From positions 1-28,056 of the forward strand of contig JAJRVM010000350.1 of assembly GCA_024277285.1 (NCBI GenBank): 28,056 nt of DNA. The letters are read 5' to 3'. Position numbers and translations under genes: made by a program. The DNA is from Planctomycetota bacterium. GTDB taxonomy: Bacteria > Planctomycetota > Planctomycetia > Pirellulales > Pirellulaceae. The notes beneath the pieces are model-generated. The model had not been told where the DNA came from, searched no databases, and saw nothing but the letters and a program-made list of their open reading frames with translations. Position 1 is the first letter of the stretch, and the number at the start of each line of letters is the position of its first letter. Shown one piece after another: positions 1-7,812 of this stretch.

Positions 1-388
1 CCTCCGATTCCGATGAATCGACGTGACGAGCCCACCACGCGGCGAACATAGCTGAGCGCGGCACTCAAACGGCTTCGCGCTGAGCGTCATTTCTTGGGCA
101 GCATGCTTGCTCAACGATCGCTTTGTGCGCCCGCTGACCGCCAATCACTCTTCACGGCGCTCTTTTTTGGCTCTGTCCGGTCACAACGCGTGTCGCTCGC
201 CTCGCTCCCTCCAAACCGGGCGTGCAAGTCCAGCTCGCGTGATCAGATTCAGTGTGTCTCAGTTTCCAGTCTTCAGTTTCCAGTCTTTGGCGCAAGAGAA
301 TGAACTTTTTGACGTTAGCAACACGAACAAGTCAGCGGCACTGTGACGTGCTTCTGCGATCATGCGGCGGCAGACGCGTTCAACGAGT
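1..388. other. gene-poor left edge
   Basis: No convincing gene is visible on either strand. The open frames here overlap one another in different phases and have low-complexity Arg/Ser-rich translations typical of non-coding GC-rich DNA. The only structure I can point to is a perfect 14-bp tandem duplication at 260-287. The region lies downstream of the minus-strand propeller gene, but no hairpin with a T-run is seen after its stop. Confidence 0.5.
260..287. repeat. 14-bp tandem duplication
   Basis: The unit CAGTTTCCAGTCTT occurs twice, head to tail, at 260-273 and 274-287 without a mismatch. It lies in non-coding DNA. It could be a replication-slippage product or the edge of a decayed element. 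Confidence 0.8.
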
Positions 389-2059
389 TCATCGCCAAGC
401 CGGCATGGTCCACAGGCCCGGCCCTAGGTTCAGCGTCTCGATGTCACGCGTCGCAAACTCTTGCAGAACGGGTTGAGGCAATTGCCCCTTGTCAAATCGC
501 ATCCAGACGACTCTCTTGCCGTTGGCGGAGATGGCCGGGAATCCGTACCCTTTCATACCGCCTGCATAGAGTTCAACGTTCTTGCCTTCCAGGCTGCATG
601 TCTTCCAGACATCACCCTGCTGCAAGAGAATCCTGTCTCGCCCTGGTACAAGCACAGGGTTTCCGCCAGCGACCAAGATTCTCACATTCCCCGTTAAGTC
701 CATGCGTGCAACCGAGTTCTCCGTCGGTCGATCCATGGAAACGAATTCCCTGCTGACCAAGACCAATCCTTTTCCGTCTTTGAGCCAGGCCAAATAGGCG
801 GTGTCCATCGGCACGCCGAGCTTATGGGCCTTTTCGGACTTCAAGTCCATCACGTAGATCTGCGATTTGAGATCCGGCGAGAACATCACCGTGGCCAGTC
901 TTGTCCCGTCGCGAGACAATGCCAACATCATGGGCATTCCACTAGGGATTTCCCCGTCGCCGAGGCGACGGTTCTCACCCGTACTCAGGTTGATCTCGTA
1001 GATAGCCAACCCCGTGAGACCGATATCCGAACCGCTCACATAGACGCTCTTGCGATCTCGACTGAAACACCCGGCAAGGCAGGACACGCCACGAAACGGA
1101 ACACGCCGAACTTGCTTGCTGCTGAGATTAACGAGGCGCACATCCAACGCCTTCTTCAAATACTTGGCGTTTGCGGCGTCCGCGAGAGGCGCGTTGGCGA
1201 TCATGATCAGATCGTTCAGGTCATTCACGCGCGTAGGATCGTCAGTAAAATCATCCCAACTCTCGTCACGGATGTCGAAGTCTACGACTGCGATGGCCTC
1301 CTTCAAAGGCCGTAACGTTGTCTCACACGCCATCGCCTGCACCGCACTGCTGAGGATCACACCAGTTCTAGCATCGACCTTCACAATCTGACCATTGACG
1401 ATGGCCTGCTCACACTCCGCAATTCGTTGCTTGAGATCATCAACACCGGGGTCGTCACTCATTTTCCTCAACATGCCATATAAGGCGTCGAGAGTGGTTC
1501 GAAGGTAAGTTCGCATCTCGGCGGTCAGCGCCGTGCGCAGTCTCACTTCGTCTCTTGTGATGGACTCGACCGTGGCAGATGTGTCCGCAGAGAGGAAACG
1601 CAGCTTGCCTGCCGCCAGAAACAAGTATGCATTCGGAAAAACAAGCGGAGCTTCAAACGGCCGATACACGCCACGTGGCCTCCCTTGTTCACGCACGTAC
1701 CACACATGATCCCGCTCAATGATCGACAGAACCTCTTGTGTCCCGTCTTTCTGCACGATCTGAAGAACTCGCCTGGCCTTCCCATCCACAGTATCGTTGA
1801 CAACTTCGATTATCGCGTTTCGGACGGAAAGCCGCGTGGTCCAAGAGAAACGGCCTGTGCCGCTGGCGATTCGTGTCGCCGTTTCCTGTCCCCTCTTCAC
1901 GAGGTTCTCCAGAACCGATGGCCCCGACTCCGCTTCTGCCATAGAGACCGCAAAGGCCGAGGATGCGAAAAGCAAAACAATGCCTGCTGCCAATCCCAGA
2001 ATCCCACGCTTGCTCATTTCCAGTGCCAGTGGCCTTTTGATGAAGGCGAACGAGTTCAT
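389..2059 (-). CDS. exported TolB/WD40-like beta-propeller protein
   Basis: A 556-residue protein if it starts at the ATG at 2059, which follows GGGAG at a good distance. An ATG at 2017 would give a more compact signal peptide. The frame is open back to 2317, but that part overlaps a gene remnant on the other strand and is probably not translated. The N-terminus carries a basic stretch and a hydrophobic segment ending in ASSAFA, as in a Sec signal peptide. About 250 residues without a recognised domain follow. The last 230 or so residues show repeated blades of the TolB/PD40 type (SRDGTRLATV, WLKDGKGLVLVS, SANGKRVVWM), each with an Asp/Asn-Gly turn. A periplasmic binding or scaffold role is inferred from the fold; no catalytic residues are evident. 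It is followed by the alpha/beta hydrolase gene upstream on the same strand, separated by about 215 bp. Confidence 0.75.
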   Translation of the reverse strand: MNSFAFIKRPLALEMSKRGILGLAAGIVLLFASSAFAVSMAEAESGPSVLENLVKRGQETATRIASGTGRFSWTTRLSVRNAIIEVVNDTVDGKARRVLQIVQKDGTQEVLSIIERDHVWYVREQGRPRGVYRPFEAPLVFPNAYLFLAAGKLRFLSADTSATVESITRDEVRLRTALTAEMRTYLRTTLDALYGMLRKMSDDPGVDDLKQRIAECEQAIVNGQIVKVDARTGVILSSAVQAMACETTLRPLKEAIAVVDFDIRDESWDDFTDDPTRVNDLNDLIMIANAPLADAANAKYLKKALDVRLVNLSSKQVRRVPFRGVSCLAGCFSRDRKSVYVSGSDIGLTGLAIYEINLSTGENRRLGDGEIPSGMPMMLALSRDGTRLATVMFSPDLKSQIYVMDLKSEKAHKLGVPMDTAYLAWLKDGKGLVLVSREFVSMDRPTENSVARMDLTGNVRILVAGGNPVLVPGRDRILLQQGDVWKTCSLEGKNVELYAGGMKGYGFPAISANGKRVVWMRFDKGQLPQPVLQEFATRDIETLNLGPGLWTMPAWR

Positions 2060-2071
2060 GTTTGGCTCCCG

Positions 2072-2278
2072 TGTTACGAATTGATCGAATGGCTGGTCGC
2101 CGTCGTTTTCACGCCCGATTGGGCGGACCAGTTCCTTGGTCAGCAAGGTGATATCTTCGACGCGCAGAAAGACATGGCACTGGCCACTTTGGGAGCTGTT
2201 GTTTCCATCAGCATTCTGGCATTGACCAGCTACTTCCATCCAACCACGCGATCGACTCCGCCACGCTCGATCACTTAG
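2072..2278 (+). pseudogene. C-terminal remnant of a YjdF/DUF2238-type membrane protein
   Basis: The plus-strand frame ending in TAG at 2276-2278 reads CYELIEWLVAVVF, then FLGQQGDIFDAQKDMALA, then a hydrophobic helix. This order (YELIEW; an FLG-QGD-DAQKDM box; a final transmembrane helix) is what I know from the C-terminus of the DUF2238/YjdF inner-membrane family. Only about 65 residues remain. Upstream, at about 2065, the similarity stops exactly where the oppositely oriented propeller gene begins, and no start codon or N-terminal helices exist. I call it a truncated gene left by a rearrangement. The family assignment rests on motif memory only. Confidence 0.55.
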
Positions 2279-4320
2279 TGAAGTGGGTCGAATTCGTCGC
2301 CGAGCAGGCCGTACCATTTATGCAAGTCGCCCAACTCGGTCTTGGCTCGGTCGCTGGCATCGATCAACTTAACGGGGTGCGGTGCGACCAGGGCCACTAA
2401 CTGCTCGATATCGAACGACTCCAATAGGCCGAAGCAAAACAGCTCGGGTTTCTGATCCACGCCCCAATTATTCTCGATCACCTCTTTCAAGCTCCCCAAC
2501 GAACCGTGCAGTTCTGCTTGGCCGATTGCTCGCGACTCAAGTCCCGCAGCGACCAAAGCGGACAAGCTGGACCGCGGTCCGCGAGCAACCAAAGCCACTG
2601 AGTCGCATTCATATTTGGTCTGCGACCATCGTGCGATGGCCGCTATCTGGCTCGCCTGTAAGCCGAGCGAGCGGTCACCCACCGCGGCGACCAATAGTGC
2701 AAACAAAAAGTCGCGCTGCGCGATTTTCGACTCGCCGAGATAAAACGGATCGACCGCCAGGACGCGTTGTCCCGCGTCCAGCAACCGACCCACGTCGGTC
2801 GCGACACTTCGACGGCCGCCATCGGCCACCAGAATCGTGGCCCCGCGGGGATTGCCGCGCACCAATTCCACGGCTGGCACCGTCCAGGCGGTACCCATTT
2901 GGAGTGCCCAATAGGTGGCCTTTACGCCCGCCTTTTCTTCTTCACCACACTTGATGGCGTTGACCTCGAATTTCTTGACTCGGACGATCTCACATAGCTT
3001 CTTGCGCTGCGACTGCTGCCACTTGATCGCGACGTCCTTCGCGTCGGGTAATTCCGAGTGACGTGGCAGGCTTTTGGCCAGGTCGAGCGCCAACGTATTG
3101 AAATCCTTGTTGTCTTTGGGTAGCTCGATGAAAAGCGCCTCTTTACTCTTCACTTCGTCATCCGACGGGATCTCCTTGGCGTTGAACCGCTGGTCGCCGG
3201 TGTGGAAGAAGTCGCCCAACATGCCATAGAGCTGTTGGCGATTGTCGACGTCATAGTTGTGCTTTCCCGGAGGGTCGTTGTTGACGTGCCAACGCAGCGC
3301 GTCTTTGCGGTTGTAGAGCTGAAAGATCGGCCGCGCGGCATCCAACAGCGGCGTCAGCGCATAGGCGCCTTCAAAGCAGCAGCCATCGTGCAGGTTGAAG
3401 GTAAGGAGCGTTGGCCGGGGAGCCAGCAGCGCCGTGAGATGTGTGTAGTCACAGATCGTGGCGAGGTCACAGGGCGTTTGTTCCGGGTCGCCCAGGTCCT
3501 TAAGGTGATATGCCCGCGTCCGAAAACTGGAATAGCCGGCCACCGGGTCGGCCAAAGAAACGCGTGTGTCGAGTGAGCTGAGAATGATCGTTTGCCACCC
3601 GCCACCCGAAAGGCCCGTGACAGCCACACGCTGAGGATCGACATGGTCAATACTCAGAAGCACATCGAGTCCACGCTTCATGTTCAGGTAGAACGGCGCC
3701 AGACCGCTGGTCCCGCATAAGTCCAATTGGTTCATCGAATAGTGCCGGTAACCGGGCGAGTTGAGTTGCCCCATGCCGACCCATTCGATGTTCAGTGCAA
3801 GCATCCCCCGCTTGGCCTGGTTGATGCAGCGGATTTGCTTGGCAGGATACTGCTTCCCGAGCGAAGTGTGCCCGTTCACGTTCAGCACCGCAGGCATCTT
3901 GCCGGAGAGTTCGTTCGGTTCGTAGAGCAAAGCCGGTATCCACATGCCGGGCAGCGCTTCGTAGCGGAGCTTCTTGATGCGATACCCAGGCCCACCGTCG
4001 ATGGTGTCCAACCATTCGATTTTTGTTTGGGCGTCGCGCCACTTGGCAGCCTCGCCGCGATAGACGATCCTCTGAAGCACCTTGCTGCGAATCTGATCAG
4101 CCGTTTGCTCCCATTGAGCAACCGTCTGCACGTTCGGCATGGTCGGCACTCGCTGGTAGCAGTATCGCTGCACTTCGGTCAGCGGCAGAACTGAGCCGAT
4201 TATTTCGCGTTCCAGTAGTGTTTGAATTTCGGGCTGGTCGGCTGCGGTGAGCGACGCGGCGCAAACGCAGAACCAACTGGACGAGAGAACAGCCAGCACA
4301 AACAGTTTGTTGCAAGACAC
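2275..4320 (-). CDS. exported two-module alpha/beta hydrolase (acetyl xylan esterase-like)
   Basis: The start is the GTG at 4318-4320, preceded on the minus strand by a strong AAGGAGGAG at 7 bases. The longer frame to 4506 lacks any such site. This gives 681 residues with a clear Sec signal peptide (hydrophobic core LFVLAVLSSSWFCVCAASL). The first module is an alpha/beta hydrolase: nucleophile elbow GLSGGG (Ser about 238), acid candidate in NLHDGCC (Asp about 312) and histidine in PGKHNYD (His about 354). The arrangement resembles planctomycete acetyl xylan esterase/AXE-like proteins. From about residue 480 a second module of similar fold follows (VLAVDPFYLGES), but its elbow reads ARGPRSS, so it is probably not catalytic. 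Deacetylation of polysaccharide side chains in the periplasm is inferred. A paralogue lies at 5004-7043 on the other strand. Confidence 0.85.
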   Translation of the reverse strand: MSCNKLFVLAVLSSSWFCVCAASLTAADQPEIQTLLEREIIGSVLPLTEVQRYCYQRVPTMPNVQTVAQWEQTADQIRSKVLQRIVYRGEAAKWRDAQTKIEWLDTIDGGPGYRIKKLRYEALPGMWIPALLYEPNELSGKMPAVLNVNGHTSLGKQYPAKQIRCINQAKRGMLALNIEWVGMGQLNSPGYRHYSMNQLDLCGTSGLAPFYLNMKRGLDVLLSIDHVDPQRVAVTGLSGGGWQTIILSSLDTRVSLADPVAGYSSFRTRAYHLKDLGDPEQTPCDLATICDYTHLTALLAPRPTLLTFNLHDGCCFEGAYALTPLLDAARPIFQLYNRKDALRWHVNNDPPGKHNYDVDNRQQLYGMLGDFFHTGDQRFNAKEIPSDDEVKSKEALFIELPKDNKDFNTLALDLAKSLPRHSELPDAKDVAIKWQQSQRKKLCEIVRVKKFEVNAIKCGEEEKAGVKATYWALQMGTAWTVPAVELVRGNPRGATILVADGGRRSVATDVGRLLDAGQRVLAVDPFYLGESKIAQRDFLFALLVAAVGDRSLGLQASQIAAIARWSQTKYECDSVALVARGPRSSLSALVAAGLESRAIGQAELHGSLGSLKEVIENNWGVDQKPELFCFGLLESFDIEQLVALVAPHPVKLIDASDRAKTELGDLHKWYGLLGDEFDPLH

Positions 4321-4326
4321 GGTGAG

Positions 4327-4336
4327 GCTCCTCCTT
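4327..4336 (-). promoter_or_regulatory. strong Shine-Dalgarno deciding a GTG start
   Basis: Read on the minus strand, AAGGAGGAGC lies 6-7 bases before GTG at 4320. It is the best ribosome-binding site in the window. It shows that the hydrolase starts at GTG and not at the ATG 62 codons further upstream. Confidence 0.8.
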
Positions 4337-4636
4337 GGGATGGTGCGATGCGGGTGTCGATGCTGAGTGCATTTTACTCTATAGTTGCACTGGCGATGCC
4401 TGTGCCGCGCTATTTGCCAAGTTTGTTCAAAGATCGCGGTTTGTTTTGCCCACAGATGAGAGCCCGCACGCCAACAGTCAGGCATTCGTGGGATTGCCAC
4501 GACCAAGATCGTCGATAACGCTGTTTTCGCCCGTGTGGCTCAGAACGTGTTTTAGAATTCGCGGCTGAGCGGCTCGGAGCCGAAGATCGCGTGGTTTTGC
4601 TTCACAATAGAGATCGAAGGCACTCGCGTCGGGCGT

Positions 4637-4915
4637 TTGAGTATCGTACTGGTCGCGAGCTGTCTGTTAGCATGCGCGTCCGCTCGCGCCCAAACGGCGC
4701 AAGACGCACGGTACCGTGGCTGGGACACTCTGGAACTAGCAAACCATTTTATTCGCGTGCAAGTCGCACCGCAGATCGGCGGTCGGGTCATCCCGTTTCA
4801 ACGGGGTGGGTTCGAATTCTTCTTTGTTAACGAAGAGCTTGCGGGAAAGAGTCCAACACCCACAGGACTGGGCCCCGACGGAGAGTGGCTGAACTACGGT
4901 GGCGAGAAGCTTTGG
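4637..4915 (+). pseudogene. N-terminal fragment of a DUF4380-like protein
   Basis: From a TTG at 4637 the frame encodes a signal peptide (IVLVASCLLACASARAQ) followed by LANHFIRVQVAPQIGGRVI, FFFVNEELAGK and GEWLNYGGEKLW. This order matches the N-terminus of the aldose-epimerase-like DUF4380 family, which continues after the LW with a Pro-rich segment and about 200 more residues. Here the match breaks off after Trp at 4913-4915. The frame then runs on through the leader of the next gene and ends inside it (about 5113). The remaining 93 codons are therefore a truncated gene. The following 88 bp serve as the upstream region of the next hydrolase. Confidence 0.65.
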
Positions 4916-5003
4916 CGCGAGATTGGCTATACTGGACTGAGCAGCTTTTCGCGAGTCGATAGAATTCCGCGCGTCGCAAGAGGCATTACAGAGGTATTTC
5001 ACC

Positions 5004-7043
5004 ATGTTGAAGATCGTCCCAATTCTATTCAGCCTGCTGATCGCCACTGGGTCGGCTTCGGGCGAGGATCTTGTCGTACTGCCGAACGGAATCGACGACG
5101 TTGCTCCGAGTGAAATGTTGCACGAGTATCTGATGACGCAAGTGCGCAAGGCGGTGGAACGCCGCACGGCCCGGTGCGAGGCAATCAAGACGCGTGAACA
5201 AGCGGCACAGTACCAAGGTGAGATGCGCCAGTTCTTCGTCGACCAACTCGGCGGACTGCCAAAGCGCACGCCGCTGAATGCGCGCACGGTGGGACGCGAG
5301 CAACGAGATGGTTACCGGATCGAAAAAGTGGTTTTCGAGAGCCAGCCAAAACACTTCGTCACGGCGATTCTGTACTTACCTGAATGCGACCCGCCATATC
5401 CAGCCGTGCTGGTCCCATGTGGGCACAGTGCCACCGGCAAGGCGCGCGACCTGTACCAACGGGCGCCGATTATGATGGCCAAGAGCGGCTTGGCAGCACT
5501 CTGCTACGATCCGATCGACCAGGGCGAGCGGCACCAGTTACTGAACGCTGCCGGCAAGCCGATCATCACCAGCTCCACACAAGGGCACACGATGGCCGGG
5601 GTCGGGGCAATACTGGTGGGCCGCAACACGGCGACCTATCGCATCTGGGACGGTTGGCGCGCAATCGACTACCTGGCCAGTCGCAAAGAAATCGACGCTC
5701 GGCGAATTGGCTGCACGGGGATTTCAGGTGGCGGTACGATGACCAGCTATCTAATGGCACTCGACGATCGCATCACGGCTGCAGCACCAGGGTGCTACTT
5801 GACCAGTTATCTGCGTTTGCTGGAGACGGTCGGCCCGCAAGACGCCGAACAGACGATCCATGCGCAAATCGGCTTCGGACTGGACCACGCCGACTTCATC
5901 TTGATGCGTGCGCCCGCGCCGACGCTGATGATGACGGCGACCGAGGATTTCTTCGATATCGATGGTGCTTGGGACAGCTTTCGGCAGGCAAAACGCTGGT
6001 ATGGCCGATTGGGATTCGCCGAACGAGTCGATTTGATCGAGGTCGATTCAGGCCACGGGTTTCCTCGCGAAATGCGTGAGGCAGCCGCGCGTTGGATGCG
6101 GCGTTGGCTACTGCAGGTCGATGATGCCGTAACCGAATCCGAATCTCCCATCGCCACGGTCGAGCAACTCCGTTGTACGCCCCGAGGGGAAGTCATGTTG
6201 CTTGAGGGCGCGCGCAGCGTGTACGACTTGAATAGGGAACGAGAATCGGCTTTGGCCAAGAAACGCAAGCGAATCTGGGCCGAAACCGAGCCAAAGGTAG
6301 CATTGGCCAAAGTGCGCGAGACTTGTGGCATTCGCAAACTCGACACGTTACCCCAAGTACGCTTTCGCAAGTTGGCTTCCGTTTCGCGCAATGGCTACCG
6401 CATTGACAAACTACTCTTGCACAGCGACCCAGGAATCTGGCTCCCAGCTCTGATGTTCGTCCCCGAACAGCCAGTGGGACTCGCCATCCTGTACCTGCAT
6501 CAGGATGGTAAGCAGGCGGATGCGGCGCCGAGTGGCAAGATTGACAAGATGGTCCAACAAGGCCACATCGTGCTCGCCCCCGACCTGCGTGGCTTGGGCG
6601 AAACGACACCAACGGGCAAACACTCCTATTCGAAGTATCTCCCGGCTCAATGGTGCGATAGCACGATCGCTTACCTACTTGGCAAACCGTTATTGGCCAT
6701 GCGCGCGGAAGACATCTTGGTCTGCACGCAATTCCTGGCCGCTCACACGCCGGACGCTCAACCGCGCGGCATCCACGTTTGGAGCGTCGGGCGCACAGGC
6801 CCGCCTGCATTGCATGCGGCAGCACTGGAACCAGCCCTGTTCGCAAAAGTCACGTTGCAACGCAGCTTGATTTCCTGGTCGAACGTCGTGCAGACGCCGT
6901 TATCCAAGAACCAGTTTGTCAACCTCGTGCATGGCGCCTTGGAGACCTACGACTTGCCCGATCTGCGTGCCACGCTTCCGCGTGACAGACTGGAGATTAT
7001 CGAACCGCTAGACGCCACCGAACAGCCCGTAACGCCACGTTAG
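5004..7043 (+). CDS. exported two-module alpha/beta hydrolase (acetyl xylan esterase-like)
   Basis: 679 residues from ATG 5004, preceded by GAGG at about 10 bases. A TATACT box at 4929-4934 could be part of its promoter, though no good -35 is seen. A signal peptide covers residues 1-20 (ends ATGSASG). The first module shows the elbow GISGGG (Ser 241), acid candidates in TEDFFDID (Asp 315 to 320) and the histidine in DSGHGF (His 351), in the correct order for a catalytic triad. A helical linker rich in Lys/Arg/Glu (about 395-440) leads to a second alpha/beta module whose elbow is degraded (VGRTGPP), as in the paralogue at 2275-4320. The same two-module plan in both genes points to an old duplication. 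Inferred role: removal of acetyl or other acyl groups from polysaccharide in the periplasm. Confidence 0.85.
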   Translation: MLKIVPILFSLLIATGSASGEDLVVLPNGIDDVAPSEMLHEYLMTQVRKAVERRTARCEAIKTREQAAQYQGEMRQFFVDQLGGLPKRTPLNARTVGREQRDGYRIEKVVFESQPKHFVTAILYLPECDPPYPAVLVPCGHSATGKARDLYQRAPIMMAKSGLAALCYDPIDQGERHQLLNAAGKPIITSSTQGHTMAGVGAILVGRNTATYRIWDGWRAIDYLASRKEIDARRIGCTGISGGGTMTSYLMALDDRITAAAPGCYLTSYLRLLETVGPQDAEQTIHAQIGFGLDHADFILMRAPAPTLMMTATEDFFDIDGAWDSFRQAKRWYGRLGFAERVDLIEVDSGHGFPREMREAAARWMRRWLLQVDDAVTESESPIATVEQLRCTPRGEVMLLEGARSVYDLNRERESALAKKRKRIWAETEPKVALAKVRETCGIRKLDTLPQVRFRKLASVSRNGYRIDKLLLHSDPGIWLPALMFVPEQPVGLAILYLHQDGKQADAAPSGKIDKMVQQGHIVLAPDLRGLGETTPTGKHSYSKYLPAQWCDSTIAYLLGKPLLAMRAEDILVCTQFLAAHTPDAQPRGIHVWSVGRTGPPALHAAALEPALFAKVTLQRSLISWSNVVQTPLSKNQFVNLVHGALETYDLPDLRATLPRDRLEIIEPLDATEQPVTPR

Positions 7044-7256
7044 GGATGCCCCAAGAACAACTTCGGCAGTGGTTTCGAGACGGTTATTTCGAGACCGTGA
7101 ACAAACCGTCTGAAGTCGCTTGCCAATTTGAAACATACTGTCGCTTTCGCTGGCGAAGACTTGCTTTCATCCTCCAGTACCTACTGCCAGGTAACTCGAC
7201 ACGGTAGAATTCTTGTAAGCGTTCACGTCGTCCTTTCATATCGGTTTCTTGTCCCA

Positions 7257-7499
7257 GTCCCGAAGGGACGTTCCTATAACAGCCCAAGGGTGAAGCTGGC
7301 GTGAGCGCAGCGATCGCCGCGCAACCCTGGGTCATGAAAAACATCACCGTCAAACCCGCAGGGGTGGCCCCAAAACAGTTAGGACCGCCCTGTACGGGGC
7401 TTTTGGGTTGCGTGGGAAGACTACCCAGGGTTACGCCAAATGCTCGCAAACCTCGCATTGGCTGCACCCAGGGCTCGTATAAGGCTGTGCCTTCGGCAC
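7257..7499. repeat. foldback (REP/MITE-like) repeat element
   Basis: The element is built from nested inverted repeats. The outer hairpins are GTCCC-gaa-GGGAC (7257-7269) and GTGCC-ttc-GGCAC (7487-7499). The inner perfect 10-bp arms are AACCCTGGGT (7323-7332) and ACCCAGGGTT (7423-7432). Between outer and inner arms AGCCCAAGGGTGAAGC is nearly the reverse complement of GCTGCACCCAGGGCT. No transposase lies inside. It resembles non-autonomous REP-type or MITE-type elements. Mobility is inferred, because only one copy is in the window. Confidence 0.6.
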
Positions 7500-7677
7500 G
7501 TAACGGACCGTAACAGAAATCGAAGCTCGTGAACGGTCATCAGCGGTTCCCCTCCTGCAGCGCGCTGTTGATGACCTCTTCTCCGTGAACGGCTACCGCA
7601 ATGGAGACAGCACGATGTTATGATACAGGCAACACTTTAGCCATCTGCAGCCGGAAACTGACAACGGTTTGGGCTGA

Positions 7678-7718
7678 GCGGCATCCGAGTCATTCACTTG
7701 TGAGGTTGCGGATGCCGC
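7678..7718. promoter_or_regulatory. perfect 10-bp inverted repeat upstream of the fucosidase gene
   Basis: GCGGCATCCG at 7678-7687 and CGGATGCCGC at 7709-7718 are perfect reverse complements separated by 21 bases. The repeat ends 94 bp before the fucosidase start. It could be an operator for a dimeric regulator or an RNA hairpin in the leader. There is no T-run for termination. Confidence 0.45.
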
Positions 7719-7812
7719 GCCCACACGTTTTACAAAGCGCATCGCGAGTCGCCCCACGGTGGGCGAACGGCACATGGAGCTCACAGTCCAACCTCATTCG
7801 GGAGAGAACCAC

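Larger units (their letters stand above)
7044..7812. other. gap with inverted repeats, no gene
   Basis: About 770 bp without a credible gene. An 8-bp inverted repeat (AGACGGTT at 7078-7085, AACCGTCT at 7104-7111) follows the hydrolase stop, but there is no T-run. A foldback element fills 7257-7499 and a 10-bp inverted repeat precedes the fucosidase gene at 7678-7718. Short open frames on both strands run through these repeats and look spurious. Confidence 0.6.

Noticed and set aside
2060..2317. N-terminal extension of the propeller gene to 2317
   Set aside because: It would place 86 hydrophilic residues before a clear signal peptide, it has no ribosome-binding site, and it is antisense to the YjdF-like remnant.
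4321..4506. Extension of the minus-strand hydrolase to ATG 4506
   Set aside because: The strong AAGGAGGAG site and the signal peptide directly after GTG 4320 fix the start. The extension is Arg/His-rich and unlike a protein N-terminus.
7091..7103. GAGACCGTGAACA shared with the complement of 16698-16710 near the IS66 stop, as a possible IS end
   Set aside because: A 13-bp match between two places in 28 kb is expected several times by chance, and no surrounding similarity is seen.
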